Assembly: GCA_016292295.1 (NCBI GenBank)
Contig: JADNEJ010000467.1
Coordinates: 1 to 5,765, forward strand
From: Candidatus Thiodictyon intracellulare
GTDB taxonomy: Bacteria; Pseudomonadota; Gammaproteobacteria; Chromatiales; Chromatiaceae
DNA: 5,765 nucleotides
Direction of reading: 5' to 3'
In this document: positions 1 to 5,765 of the stretch, piece by piece
Layout: each line of letters opens with the position of its first letter
How positions within the stretch are numbered: the first letter of the stretch is position 1
Position numbers and translations under genes: made by a program
Notes under the pieces: generated by a model
Database searches by the model: none
What the model saw: the letters and a program-made list of their open reading frames with translations, nothing else
What the model was told of the DNA's origin: nothing

Positions 1-152
1 TCGCGAGCAGTGTCTGGGTCGATCAGCAAGGCATCGGCCACATCGGCCGGCGCACACCCCTGACCGAGCAAGATCACGGCGTTGATCCGATAGGCTTCGC
101 GCACGTCCCGGGCGGCGTGGTGGGCCGCACATGCCTCTCGGTCGTGCTGCAC
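1..152 (-). CDS. IS630-type transposase, N-terminal fragment (runs off the left edge)
   Basis: Reading leftward from a GTG at 152-150, 50 codons stay open to the window edge. The translated stretch includes REAYRINAVILLGQGCAPAD followed by VADALLIDPDTAR. This pattern (R-x-A-x-R-I-x-A-[VI]-x-L-L-x-x-G-x-x-x-x-x-[VI]-A-x-x-L-x-[IV]-x-x-x-[TV]) is, from memory of the family, the N-terminal helix-turn-helix DNA-binding region of IS630-type transposases; the DDE catalytic part would lie outside the window. Third codon positions are G/C-rich in this frame. The recognisable homology starts only about ten codons after the GTG. Directly upstream, in another frame, lies a lipoprotein signal sequence, and I see no terminal inverted repeat between them, so the 5' end may be truncated and this may be a remnant. 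It could also be another helix-turn-helix protein. The family call is moderately secure; the start is not. Confidence 0.55.
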   Translation of the reverse strand, partial: MQHDREACAAHHAARDVREAYRINAVILLGQGCAPADVADALLIDPDTAR

Positions 153-205
153 GCCGACACGGCGGCCAGGGTGATGACGAGTAGCGAGGTGGTGATGAGT
201 TTCAT
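74..205 (-). CDS. Short lipoprotein reading frame, possibly truncated by the transposase fragment
   Basis: An ATG at 205-203 opens a 43-codon frame ending at TGA 76-74. Its first 19 residues, MKLITTSLLVITLAAVSAC, are a textbook lipoprotein signal: a Lys at position 2, a hydrophobic core, then a lipobox V-S-A-C with the lipidated Cys at 19. Ser at +2 would favour outer-membrane sorting by the Lol system. GGAGA lies 7 bases before the ATG, a good ribosome binding site. After Cys19 the frame reads S-T-T-E-R-H and becomes Pro/Thr-rich. The transposase-like sequence in another frame takes over coding character from about position 145 leftward. The likeliest reading is a lipoprotein gene whose distal part was replaced by an insertion-sequence remnant. 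A genuine entericidin-sized lipoprotein is the alternative. Mature function cannot be inferred. Confidence 0.45.
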   Translation of the reverse strand: MKLITTSLLVITLAAVSACSTTERHVRPTTPPGTCAKPIGSTP

Positions 206-383
206 CGCAGGGTCTCCGAGCGGTTGGATACAGGGTGTCGCAGCGCAGTCGGCCTTGTTTCGGCAGAGATTGCCGTCGTCCTCAGCGTGGGCCGTCCGGG
301 GGGCTGAGCTCCCCGACCGGTGCTGCGGGCGACGTCGCCGGTACCGGCTGTGCGGACTTGTCGGTCGAGGCCATTGGTGCGGG
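206..383. other. Region without a convincing gene, containing a GC-rich hairpin
   Basis: This stretch separates the OmpA-like gene from the lipoprotein start. A 61-codon minus frame (387-202) spans it exactly. Its GTG overlaps the OmpA-like stop (GTGA) and its TGA overlaps the lipoprotein ATG (ATGA). The product is Arg/Thr-rich with no motif, and the G/C bias at third positions fades in its second half. A second 30-codon minus frame (374-282) is Ala/Pro-rich. Neither is supported as a gene. At 298-314 GGGGGGC and GCTCCCC pair around a TGA loop, with one G-U pair. No T run follows on either strand, so it is at best a weak terminator for the OmpA-like transcript. Confidence 0.3.
213..217 (-). 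promoter_or_regulatory. Ribosome binding site of the short lipoprotein
   Basis: The minus strand reads GGAGA here, separated by 7 bases from the ATG at 205-203. It is the clearest Shine-Dalgarno match next to any start in the window, and it is the main reason for taking the lipoprotein start as real. Confidence 0.5.
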
Positions 384-920
384 TCACAAGAGCTCGACGA
401 TCAGTTCAACCAGCCGGTTACGGTTGCGTTCTGGCCGCGCCAGCTTGCGCTTGCCGGTGCCGGCGGCCAGGGGTACCTCACCACCGCGGCCGACGACGGT
501 GATCCGTTCGCCGGTGACGCCCTTGGTCATCAGATAGGCCCTGACGGCCTCCGCCGCCCGCTGTGATTGCTGCAGGTTATGGCGCGCGTCGCCGGTGTTG
601 TCCGTGTGGACCTGGACCTGGACCTGGGTCTGGGGGTTGTCTTTGAGGATGCGGGCGATGACGTCGAGCAGGCGCCGGGACTTGGGCGAGACCTTGTCAC
701 CCTTGCCCTCGAAGGGGATGCGCTTGCCCAGGTGGAGCTCGACATGGGTGCCCTTGTTGACGGGTGCCAGGTACAGGTCGTCCAGGGCCAGTGCGACCAG
801 GGCCAGTGCGACCAGGGCCAGTGCGACCAGGGCGGCCGGCTCGGTCACGTACTCCTTGATCTGATCCTGCCGTAGGGTGCGCAGGCTGATCCCCAGCACG
901 CCTGGTCTGTGCTTGAACAC
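384..920 (-). CDS. OmpA-like peptidoglycan-binding domain protein with one hydrophobic segment
   Basis: The frame is 178 codons from GTG 920-918 to TGA 386-384. Residues 58-178 form an OmpA C-terminal-like domain, which in the family holds peptidoglycan noncovalently in the periplasm. Visible landmarks are the hydrophobic strand QTQVQVQV, then H-T-D-N-T-G (105-110), N115, S119-Q-R-A (119-122), V-R-A-Y-L, G-V-x-x-E-R-I, V-G-R-G-G-x-x-P, and a final N-R-L-V-E-L (168-173) in place of the usual N-R-R-V-E. Residues 29-46 are an 18-residue Ala/Leu/Val run, followed by D-D, that could be one membrane helix. No signal peptide is seen. GTG 920 is only the first normal start codon in this frame. The frame stays open and coding-like for another 110 codons upstream, so the true protein is probably about 290 residues. 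A Lys-rich N-terminus, one helix and a periplasmic OmpA domain would resemble MotB topology, but I see no MotB-specific sequence. Domain call secure; start insecure. Confidence 0.8.
   Translation of the reverse strand: MFKHRPGVLGISLRTLRQDQIKEYVTEPAALVALALVALALVALALDDLYLAPVNKGTHVELHLGKRIPFEGKGDKVSPKSRRLLDVIARILKDNPQTQVQVQVHTDNTGDARHNLQQSQRAAEAVRAYLMTKGVTGERITVVGRGGEVPLAAGTGKRKLARPERNRNRLVELIVELL
782..833. repeat. 15-bp tandem repeat (about 3.5 copies) inside the OmpA-like gene
   Basis: CCAGGGCCAGTGCGA occurs three times without a mismatch (782-796, 797-811, 812-826) and is followed by a partial copy, CCAGGGC (827-833). On the minus strand each unit adds five residues, L-V-A-L-A, so copy changes keep the frame. 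The array makes up most of the hydrophobic run ALVALALVALALVALAL. Confidence 0.95.
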
Positions 921-1253
921 GGTCGGGTTGGCGGGCGGGTTGGGTTGGCCCGCGGTCGGTGCGGGCAGCGCGGACTCAACCGGCGTAGGGTTCGCGCCGT
1001 GACCGACGTTCGGGCGCCGCGCCCGGTGTTTGAAGGCCTCGGCCGTCTTGGTCTTGGCGGCCTCCGCGGGCGCTTGGGACTTGCCGTTCTCGGTCTTGGA
1101 CTTCGACTTCGACTTGGCGGTATCGGCCTTGGCCTTGGACTTCTCAGTCTTGGTCTTGGTCTTGGCGGGGGCCGTCCTGTTTTTTGGTTGTCGGGCGAGG
1201 CCGTTCTCGCGGTTGCTGTTGGCGCGGTAATATACCTGCTTTCCAGCGCGAAT
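921..1253 (-). other. Coding-like upstream extension of the OmpA-like frame (Lys-rich), with no standard start codon
   Basis: Reading upstream from GTG 920 in the same frame there is no stop and no ATG, GTG or TTG up to 1253 and beyond. The codons look genuinely translated: runs such as AAG-ACC-AAG-ACC and CGC-GCC-AAC-AGC-AAC-CGC-GAG-AAC-GGC-CTC have almost only G or C third bases. The encoded segment begins with V-Y-Y-R-A-N-S-N-R-E-N-G-L, passes through a low-complexity Lys/Thr/Ser/Ala region (about 1046-1163, including KTKTKTEKSKAKAD), then a Pro/Ala/Asn linker into the OmpA-like part. Possible starts are ATT at 1253-1251, or ATG at 1261-1259 in a neighbouring frame joined by a -1 shift at the A run 1185-1180. 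An indel, real or from sequencing, would also explain it. The AT-rich spot 1228-1234 is the only promoter-like base composition here. Confidence 0.55.
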
Positions 1254-1285
1254 GCTGACATCCGTTCGCCGACCATGGCCGCTGT

Positions 1286-4200
1286 ATGTCGATAGAGCCA
1301 GCCTTGTCCGCTTCCCCCAGTTTGAACGCCGATCTGCTTCCCTCTGACCAAGACCTTGATCGCTGCCTGATAGCCGACCGCTCGACGCTGCGGGCGCGTC
1401 GGCAGGGTTTGCGGCGGCGTGCTCGCGCGGGGCAGCCGCTCGAGGCGGGCCCGATCAAGCTCTGGCAGGCGGTGCACGCCTCCCAGGCGCTCGCGCAGCG
1501 CCGCAACGCCCTGGTGCCGATCATCGCCTACCCCCCGGAATTGCCGGTGAGTGAGCGTCGCGCCGAGATCGCCGAGTTGATCCAGGCCCACCAGGTGCTG
1601 GTGCTGTGCGGTGAGACCGGCTCCGGCAAGTCGACCCAGTTGCCCAAGCTCTGTCTGGAACTGGGGCGCGGTCGCTACGGGCGCATCGGTCACACTCAGC
1701 CGCGGCGCATCGCCGCACGCAGCCTGGCAAGCCGCGTCGCCCAGGAACTGGGTGCGGAACTGGGCGGTCTGGTCGGCTACAAGGTGCGCTTCCACGATCG
1801 GGTAAGCCCCCAGACCTGCATCAAGCTGATGACCGACGGCATGCTGCTCGCCGAGGTCCAGCACGACCGGGACCTACGCGAATACGACACTCTGATCATC
1901 GACGAGGCCCACGAGCGCAGCCTCAATATCGACTTCCTGCTGGGCTACCTCAAGGGCCTGCTGCCGCGTCGCCCGGAGTTGAAGCTCATCGTCACCTCCG
2001 CCACTATCGACCCCGAGCGCTTCGCGCGGCACTTTGCCGGGGCCGACGGCACCCCGGCGCCCATCAATGAGGTCTCCGGCCGCACCTACCCGGTGGAGGT
2101 CCGCTACCGCCCGCCCGCAGACGACGAGAGCGCCGGCGAGCGCGACGACGCCATGCAGCAGGCGATCTCGGACGCCGTGGCCGAATTGGCCCGGGAGGGC
2201 AGGGGGGACGTGCTGGTCTTCCTCTCCGGCGAACGCGAGATTCGCGAGACTGCCGAGACCCTGCGCAAGCAGCACCCCCTCTCGACCGAGGTCCTGCCGC
2301 TCTTCGCCCGCCAGGGTTACGAGGAGCAGGCGCGGGTCTTCAAGCCCCACGGTACCCGGCGGGTGGTACTGGCCACCAACGTGGCTGAGACCTCGCTCAC
2401 GGTCCCTGGCATCCACTATGTGGTGGACCCGGGCTTTGCCCGCATCAGCCGCTACAGCCACCGCGCCCGGGTCCAGCGCCTGCCGGTGGAGCGCATCTCC
2501 CAGGCCTCAGCCAATCAGCGCCAGGGGCGCTGCGGGCGAGTCGCCGCCGGTGTCTGCATCCGCCTCTACACGCCGGACAACTTCGCGGCCCGCGCCGCCT
2601 ATACCGAACCCGAGATCCAGCGGACCAATCTAGCGGCCGTCATCCTGCAGATGAAGCTCCTGGGCTTCGGTGATATCGAGTCATTTCCCTTCCTGGACCC
2701 GCCGGACGGGCGCCTCATCGCCGACGGCTATCGCACCCTGGAGGAACTCTGCGCCATCGACCCGCGGGGCGAACTGACCCCGCTCGGGCTGGAGCTGGCG
2801 CGCCTGCCGGTGGACCCGCGCATCGGGCGCCTGCTGCTCGCCGCCGCGGACTACCACTGCCTGGCCGAGATTCTGGTCATTGCCAGTGCGCTCAGCATCC
2901 AGGACCCGCGCGAGCGTCCACTGGACCGGCAGCAGGCGGCGGACCAGATCCATGCCACCTTCAACCACCCGGACTCGGATTTTCTCACCCTGCTCAACCT
3001 CTGGCGCTTCGTCGAGAAGGAGCGCAAGGCACTCTCCAAGAACCAGTTCCGCAAGCTCTGCCAGCAGCATTTTCTGAACTGGAACCGCGTCCTGGAGTGG
3101 CACGACATCCACGCGCAATTGCGCGAGCAGATGCACGAAATGGCGGCTGCACGGCAGTCCCGTAGGACCGGCGAACAGCCAGCCTCCGGTGTCTGCGCAG
3201 CGGGTCGAGACCGACCACGGACAAGCCCAGAAGGGGCGCGACATACCAGCCCAGAGCAAGGCCCTGGGTCGACGCAGCCACGACGATCAGCCCTGAAAGG
3301 GCGTGACATCGCCGCGTCGAGCCAGACCAGGGCTGCATCACAGTCTCCCATTGACGCCGACGGACGGGCGATCGAGGCCCCCGGCACCCCCGAGGAGATC
3401 CACCGCGCGCTCCTCACCGGCCTGCTCGCCAACATCGGCTTCAAGGATGAGAACCGCGAGTACCAGGGCGCCCGCAACAGCCGCTTCCTCATCCACCTCA
3501 GCAGCGGCCTGCATAAGGAGGGCCCCAAGTGGATCGTCGCCGCCGAGCGGATCGAGACCAGCCGCCACTACGGGCGCATCGTTGCCCGCGTCCAGCCCGC
3601 CTGGATCGAGGCGGCCGGCGCTCACCTGCTGCAGCGTACCTACGCCGAGCCCCACTGGCAGGCGAACTCGGGCCAGGTTGCCGCCCACGAGAAGGTGACC
3701 CTTTTCGGCGTCACCCTGGTGCCGCACCGCCGGGTCAACTATGGCCCCATCAACCCGGCGGAGGCGCGCGAGATCTTCATCCGCTGCGCACTCGCCGGGG
3801 GCGATTTTGAGACCCGCGCCCCCTTCTGGCGTCACAATCGGGAACTGATCGAGTACGTCCAACATCTGGAGGCCAAGTCGCGCCGCCGCGACATCCTGGT
3901 CGAAGAGGAAGTCATCGTCGCCTTCTACGACCAGCGCCTGCCCCCCGGCATCTACTCCACCGCCCAGTTCGAGAAATGGCTGCGCGAGGCAACTCGCCGG
4001 GACCCCAAAGTGCTGCACCTGCGCATGGCCGACCTGATGCGCCACGACGCCGCGGCCGTCACCGCCGAGGCCTTCCCGGACGGCCTGCAGGTCGGCGCTA
4101 CCCGCCTGCTGCTGGAATACCACTTCGACCCCGGCACGACCGCCGACGGCCTGACCCTGGTGGTCCCGCTCCCACTCATCAACCAGGTCTCCGGTGAGCG

Positions 4201-5521
4201 CCTGGAGTGGCTGGTCCCGGGGCTCCTGACCGAGCGGATCACCGAACTGCTGCGCGGCCTGCCCAAGGCGCTGCGCAAGGCTCTGGTGCCGATCCCGGAC
4301 ACCGCCGCGCGCCTGGCGGCCCACTTGAGGCCCAGCGACCGGCCCCTGATCCAAGCTCTGGGCGAGGCGATCCGCGAACTGACCGGTGTGGCGGTCCCGG
4401 AAGGCGCCTGGGACCCGGCCGCCATCCCCGAACACCTGCGGATCAAGGTCCGGCTGGTCGACGACGGCGGGCGTGAGATCGCCACTGATGCCGACCCCGC
4501 CCAGCTCAAGCGCGAGCACGGCGGCCAGGGCCAACAGAGCTTCGCCCAGATCCTCGCGAGCGGCTTGGAGCGCGAGGGCCTGACCCGCTGGACCTTCGGC
4601 GACCTGCCCGAGCAGGTGGATCTCACCCGCGCCGGCATCCGGCTGCGCGGCTTCCTCGCCCTGGTGGATACCGGCGATGCCGTCGCCATCCGCGTGCTCG
4701 ACTCCGCCGAGGGTGCCCGACAGGCCATGCGTGTAGGGCTGCGCCGACTCTTCATGCTCTACCTGACCGCCGAGTTGCGCCCCCTGAAGAAGGGCCTTCT
4801 CGGTCTCGTCCGCATGTCGCTACAATACGCCAAGGCCCCTACCTGGGAGCGCCGCACCTCAGTGCGGCCCGGCCACGCCGAGCCGCAGAAGCCCGCGTCA
4901 AGCAAGCCCGGCACCGCCAAGCCGCCCCAGCCCTCCGACCTGGCCGACGAACTCCTGGCCCTGATCCTGGATCTCACTTTCCTGAAGGGCCTGGACCCCA
5001 TCCGCACCCAGGCCGCCTTCGAGTCGCGCCTGGGCAGCCGCAAGCCCGGCCTGGCCAAGACCGCGCAGGAGGTCTGCACCCTGGGCGCCGCCATCCTGGA
5101 CGCCTACCAGGCCCTGCGCCAACGCCTCGCCGCCATCACCCAGATCAACTGGAAGACATCCGTCGACGATCTTCGTGCCCAACTCGACCGCCTGGTCTTC
5201 TGCGGCTTCCTCCAGGCCATCCCCTACGCGCATCTGAAGGACTACCCGCGCTATCTGAAGGCCGCCGACCAGCGCTGTGAGCGCCTTCTGCACGCCGCCG
5301 CCCGCGACCAGCAGCGCATGGCCGAGATGGCACCCATTGAGGCCCGCTGGCGTGAGCGCAGCACAGCCGCCGAGTGCGCCGGCCGCGAAGACCTGCGGCT
5401 TGATGAGATCCGCTGGATGCTGGAGGAACTGCGGGTCTCACTCTTCGCCCAGTCGCTTGGCACCGCCTATCCGGTCTCGGTCAAGCGTGTCGAGGCGCGG
5501 TGGCGGGAGTTGGGGTTGTAA
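1286..5521 (+). CDS. hrpA: ATP-dependent RNA helicase HrpA (DEAH box), full length with an internal insertion
   Basis: HrpA is a cytoplasmic DEAH-box 3'-5' RNA helicase; in E. coli it is linked to fimbrial mRNA processing and to rescue of stalled or collided ribosomes. In 1411 residues the motifs are in order: Walker A G-E-T-G-S-G-K-S-T (109-117), DEAH (206-209), S-A-T (238-240), V-L-V-F-L-S-G-E (309-316), T-N-V-A-E-T-S (364-370) and Q-R-Q-G-R-C-G-R (411-418). The HA2/ratchet region includes SALSIQDPRE (534-543). E-I-H-R-A-L-L-T-G-L at 704-713 opens the OB-fold part, followed by the long HrpA-specific C-terminus (DUF3418). E. coli HrpA is 1300 residues. The surplus is about 10 at the N-terminus, about 70 at 635-700 and about 30 Pro/Lys-rich at 1184-1216. 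ATG 1286 is the first in-frame start after a stop (1256-1258). It lacks a clear Shine-Dalgarno, and TTG 1304 or 1322 are alternatives. All catalytic motifs are intact. Confidence 0.97.
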   Translation: MSIEPALSASPSLNADLLPSDQDLDRCLIADRSTLRARRQGLRRRARAGQPLEAGPIKLWQAVHASQALAQRRNALVPIIAYPPELPVSERRAEIAELIQAHQVLVLCGETGSGKSTQLPKLCLELGRGRYGRIGHTQPRRIAARSLASRVAQELGAELGGLVGYKVRFHDRVSPQTCIKLMTDGMLLAEVQHDRDLREYDTLIIDEAHERSLNIDFLLGYLKGLLPRRPELKLIVTSATIDPERFARHFAGADGTPAPINEVSGRTYPVEVRYRPPADDESAGERDDAMQQAISDAVAELAREGRGDVLVFLSGEREIRETAETLRKQHPLSTEVLPLFARQGYEEQARVFKPHGTRRVVLATNVAETSLTVPGIHYVVDPGFARISRYSHRARVQRLPVERISQASANQRQGRCGRVAAGVCIRLYTPDNFAARAAYTEPEIQRTNLAAVILQMKLLGFGDIESFPFLDPPDGRLIADGYRTLEELCAIDPRGELTPLGLELARLPVDPRIGRLLLAAADYHCLAEILVIASALSIQDPRERPLDRQQAADQIHATFNHPDSDFLTLLNLWRFVEKERKALSKNQFRKLCQQHFLNWNRVLEWHDIHAQLREQMHEMAAARQSRRTGEQPASGVCAAGRDRPRTSPEGARHTSPEQGPGSTQPRRSALKGRDIAASSQTRAASQSPIDADGRAIEAPGTPEEIHRALLTGLLANIGFKDENREYQGARNSRFLIHLSSGLHKEGPKWIVAAERIETSRHYGRIVARVQPAWIEAAGAHLLQRTYAEPHWQANSGQVAAHEKVTLFGVTLVPHRRVNYGPINPAEAREIFIRCALAGGDFETRAPFWRHNRELIEYVQHLEAKSRRRDILVEEEVIVAFYDQRLPPGIYSTAQFEKWLREATRRDPKVLHLRMADLMRHDAAAVTAEAFPDGLQVGATRLLLEYHFDPGTTADGLTLVVPLPLINQVSGERLEWLVPGLLTERITELLRGLPKALRKALVPIPDTAARLAAHLRPSDRPLIQALGEAIRELTGVAVPEGAWDPAAIPEHLRIKVRLVDDGGREIATDADPAQLKREHGGQGQQSFAQILASGLEREGLTRWTFGDLPEQVDLTRAGIRLRGFLALVDTGDAVAIRVLDSAEGARQAMRVGLRRLFMLYLTAELRPLKKGLLGLVRMSLQYAKAPTWERRTSVRPGHAEPQKPASSKPGTAKPPQPSDLADELLALILDLTFLKGLDPIRTQAAFESRLGSRKPGLAKTAQEVCTLGAAILDAYQALRQRLAAITQINWKTSVDDLRAQLDRLVFCGFLQAIPYAHLKDYPRYLKAADQRCERLLHAAARDQQRMAEMAPIEARWRERSTAAECAGREDLRLDEIRWMLEELRVSLFAQSLGTAYPVSVKRVEARWRELGL
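3224..3309. repeat. Palindromic repeat-like element embedded in frame in hrpA
   Basis: Two 21-base arms, 3224-3244 and 3289-3309, match at 18 of 21 positions (core GCCCWGAARGGGCGYGAC) and start 65 bases apart. Each arm can fold on itself: the second as GCCCT-GAA-AGGGC, the first as GCCC/GGGC. Between them 3250-3268 forms a third hairpin, CCCAGAGC-AAG-GCCCTGGG, with one A-C mismatch. The DNA is translated through without a stop as part of the extra region of HrpA, in a Pro/Ser/Arg/Gln-rich style with many A-ending codons unlike the flanks. The organisation resembles dispersed REP/MITE-like repeats. That it recurs elsewhere in this genome is inference. Confidence 0.65.
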
Positions 5522-5530
5522 TCTTCCTCT

Positions 5531-5556
5531 GGTGACACCGCTCCAGCGGCGTCACC
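5531..5556 (+). terminator. Hairpin just downstream of hrpA, possible terminator
   Basis: Ten bases after the hrpA stop, GGTGAC (5531-5536) pairs with GTCACC (5551-5556), and CCGCT (5538-5542) with AGCGG (5545-5549) around a CC loop, with one A-C mismatch between the two stems. No T run follows, so intrinsic termination is uncertain. It could instead protect the mRNA 3' end. It lies between convergent genes and would form on either transcript. Confidence 0.45.
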
Positions 5557-5564
5557 CATGTGTC

Positions 5565-5682
5565 GGCCGCTGTGCGGCCCGAGGCGGCCGGCAGCTCCCC
5601 GCGGGACCGGCCCGGTGCCCGTGCCCGCAGCACCCACCGAGTGCGGCGGCGGTGACTCCGGAGCGGAAGGCCGCGGGCTTTT
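5565..5682. other. GC-rich, hairpin-dense intergenic segment ending in a short T run
   Basis: GGCCGC (5565-5570) and GCGGCC (5574-5579) form a perfect 6-bp stem with a TGT loop. Further on, GCCCGC (5623-5628) can pair with GCGGGC (5673-5678), which is directly followed by TTTT (5679-5682). Inside it CACCG/CGGTG (5635-5639 and 5650-5654) and the palindrome CTCCGGAG (5656-5663) can fold. This branched structure is a second candidate transcription stop for hrpA. I see no gene or RNA family here. Confidence 0.3.
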
Positions 5683-5712
5683 GCTACACTCACACCTTCA
5701 AACCGATGCTGC

Positions 5713-5765
5713 TCAGGCAGTCGCGGCCAGTTGCGCGAGCACGCGCTCCCAGGCGGGGCGGGAAA
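5713..5765 (-). CDS. C-terminal end of an unidentified protein (partial)
   Basis: On the minus strand, entering from the right edge, 16 complete codons read SRPAWERVLAQLAATA and then stop at TGA 5715-5713. Nearly all third positions are G or C, as in hrpA, and the composition looks like an amphipathic C-terminal helix, so this is probably the end of a real gene convergent with hrpA. Too little is visible to name it. Confidence 0.45.
   Translation of the reverse strand, partial: SRPAWERVLAQLAATA

Noticed and set aside
567..875. Plus-strand frames opposite the OmpA-like gene
   Set aside because: They include Gln/Cys/Asp repeats that mirror the 15-bp array, while the minus strand has a recognisable domain.
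1228..1233. TAATAT (plus) / TATATT (minus) as a promoter -10 box
   Set aside because: No matching -35 sequence at proper spacing on either strand; kept only as an AT-rich spot.
1275..1295. Six-codon leader ORF (M-A-A-V-C-R) overlapping the hrpA ATG
   Set aside because: It has no ribosome binding site and is short enough to arise by chance.
845..1864. 339-codon minus-strand open frame overlapping the start of hrpA
   Set aside because: It is antisense to conserved hrpA codons and turns into Arg/Pro repeats that are the out-of-frame reading of the Lys-rich tract. Only its ATG at 1261 is considered, as a possible start.
3224..3309. CRISPR array or attachment site inside hrpA
   Set aside because: There are only two imperfect arms, with a hairpin between them instead of spacers, and no integrase or cas gene is present.
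3338..4534. 398-codon minus-strand open frame inside hrpA
   Set aside because: Long antisense frames are common opposite GC-rich genes. The product has no recognisable motif, while the plus strand is clearly HrpA.
5683..5690. TGCTACACT-like extended -10 promoter element
   Set aside because: No acceptable -35 hexamer lies 16-18 bases upstream, and no plus-strand gene starts downstream in the window.

Overview
The window comes from a high-GC, Gram-negative bacterium, most likely a gammaproteobacterium. The basis is strong G/C bias at third codon positions, a full-length HrpA of the long proteobacterial type, an OmpA-like peptidoglycan-binding domain and a lipoprotein signal. Repeat-like DNA inside hrpA resembles repeats I associate from memory with purple sulphur bacteria (Chromatiaceae); that placement is tentative.

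Layout from left to right. Positions 1-152 (minus strand) hold the N-terminal part of what looks like an IS630-type transposase, running off the left edge. It overlaps, in another frame, a short minus-strand lipoprotein reading frame (74-205) with a clear signal peptide, lipobox and ribosome binding site. Positions 206-383 have no convincing gene. Positions 384-920 (minus) encode an OmpA-like C-terminal domain behind a hydrophobic segment built from a 15-bp tandem repeat. The same frame stays open and coding-like upstream to about 1253, adding a Lys/Thr/Ser-rich region, but it has no normal start codon there. The nearest ATG (1261) lies in a frame that would need a -1 shift at a six-base A run.

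Positions 1286-5521 (plus) are a complete hrpA, a DEAH-box RNA helicase of 1411 residues. It carries about 70 extra residues between its ratchet and OB-fold regions. Their DNA is a palindromic, repeat-flanked element read in frame with atypical codon use. Positions 5522-5712 are a hairpin-rich intergenic region between convergent genes. Positions 5713-5765 (minus) hold the last 16 codons of an unidentified gene.

hrpA is a housekeeping gene for RNA and ribosome quality control. The OmpA-like protein and the lipoprotein would act at the envelope, and nothing ties them functionally to hrpA. The most unusual points are the repeat domesticated inside hrpA, the minisatellite that makes the membrane segment of the OmpA-like protein, and that protein's displaced start.
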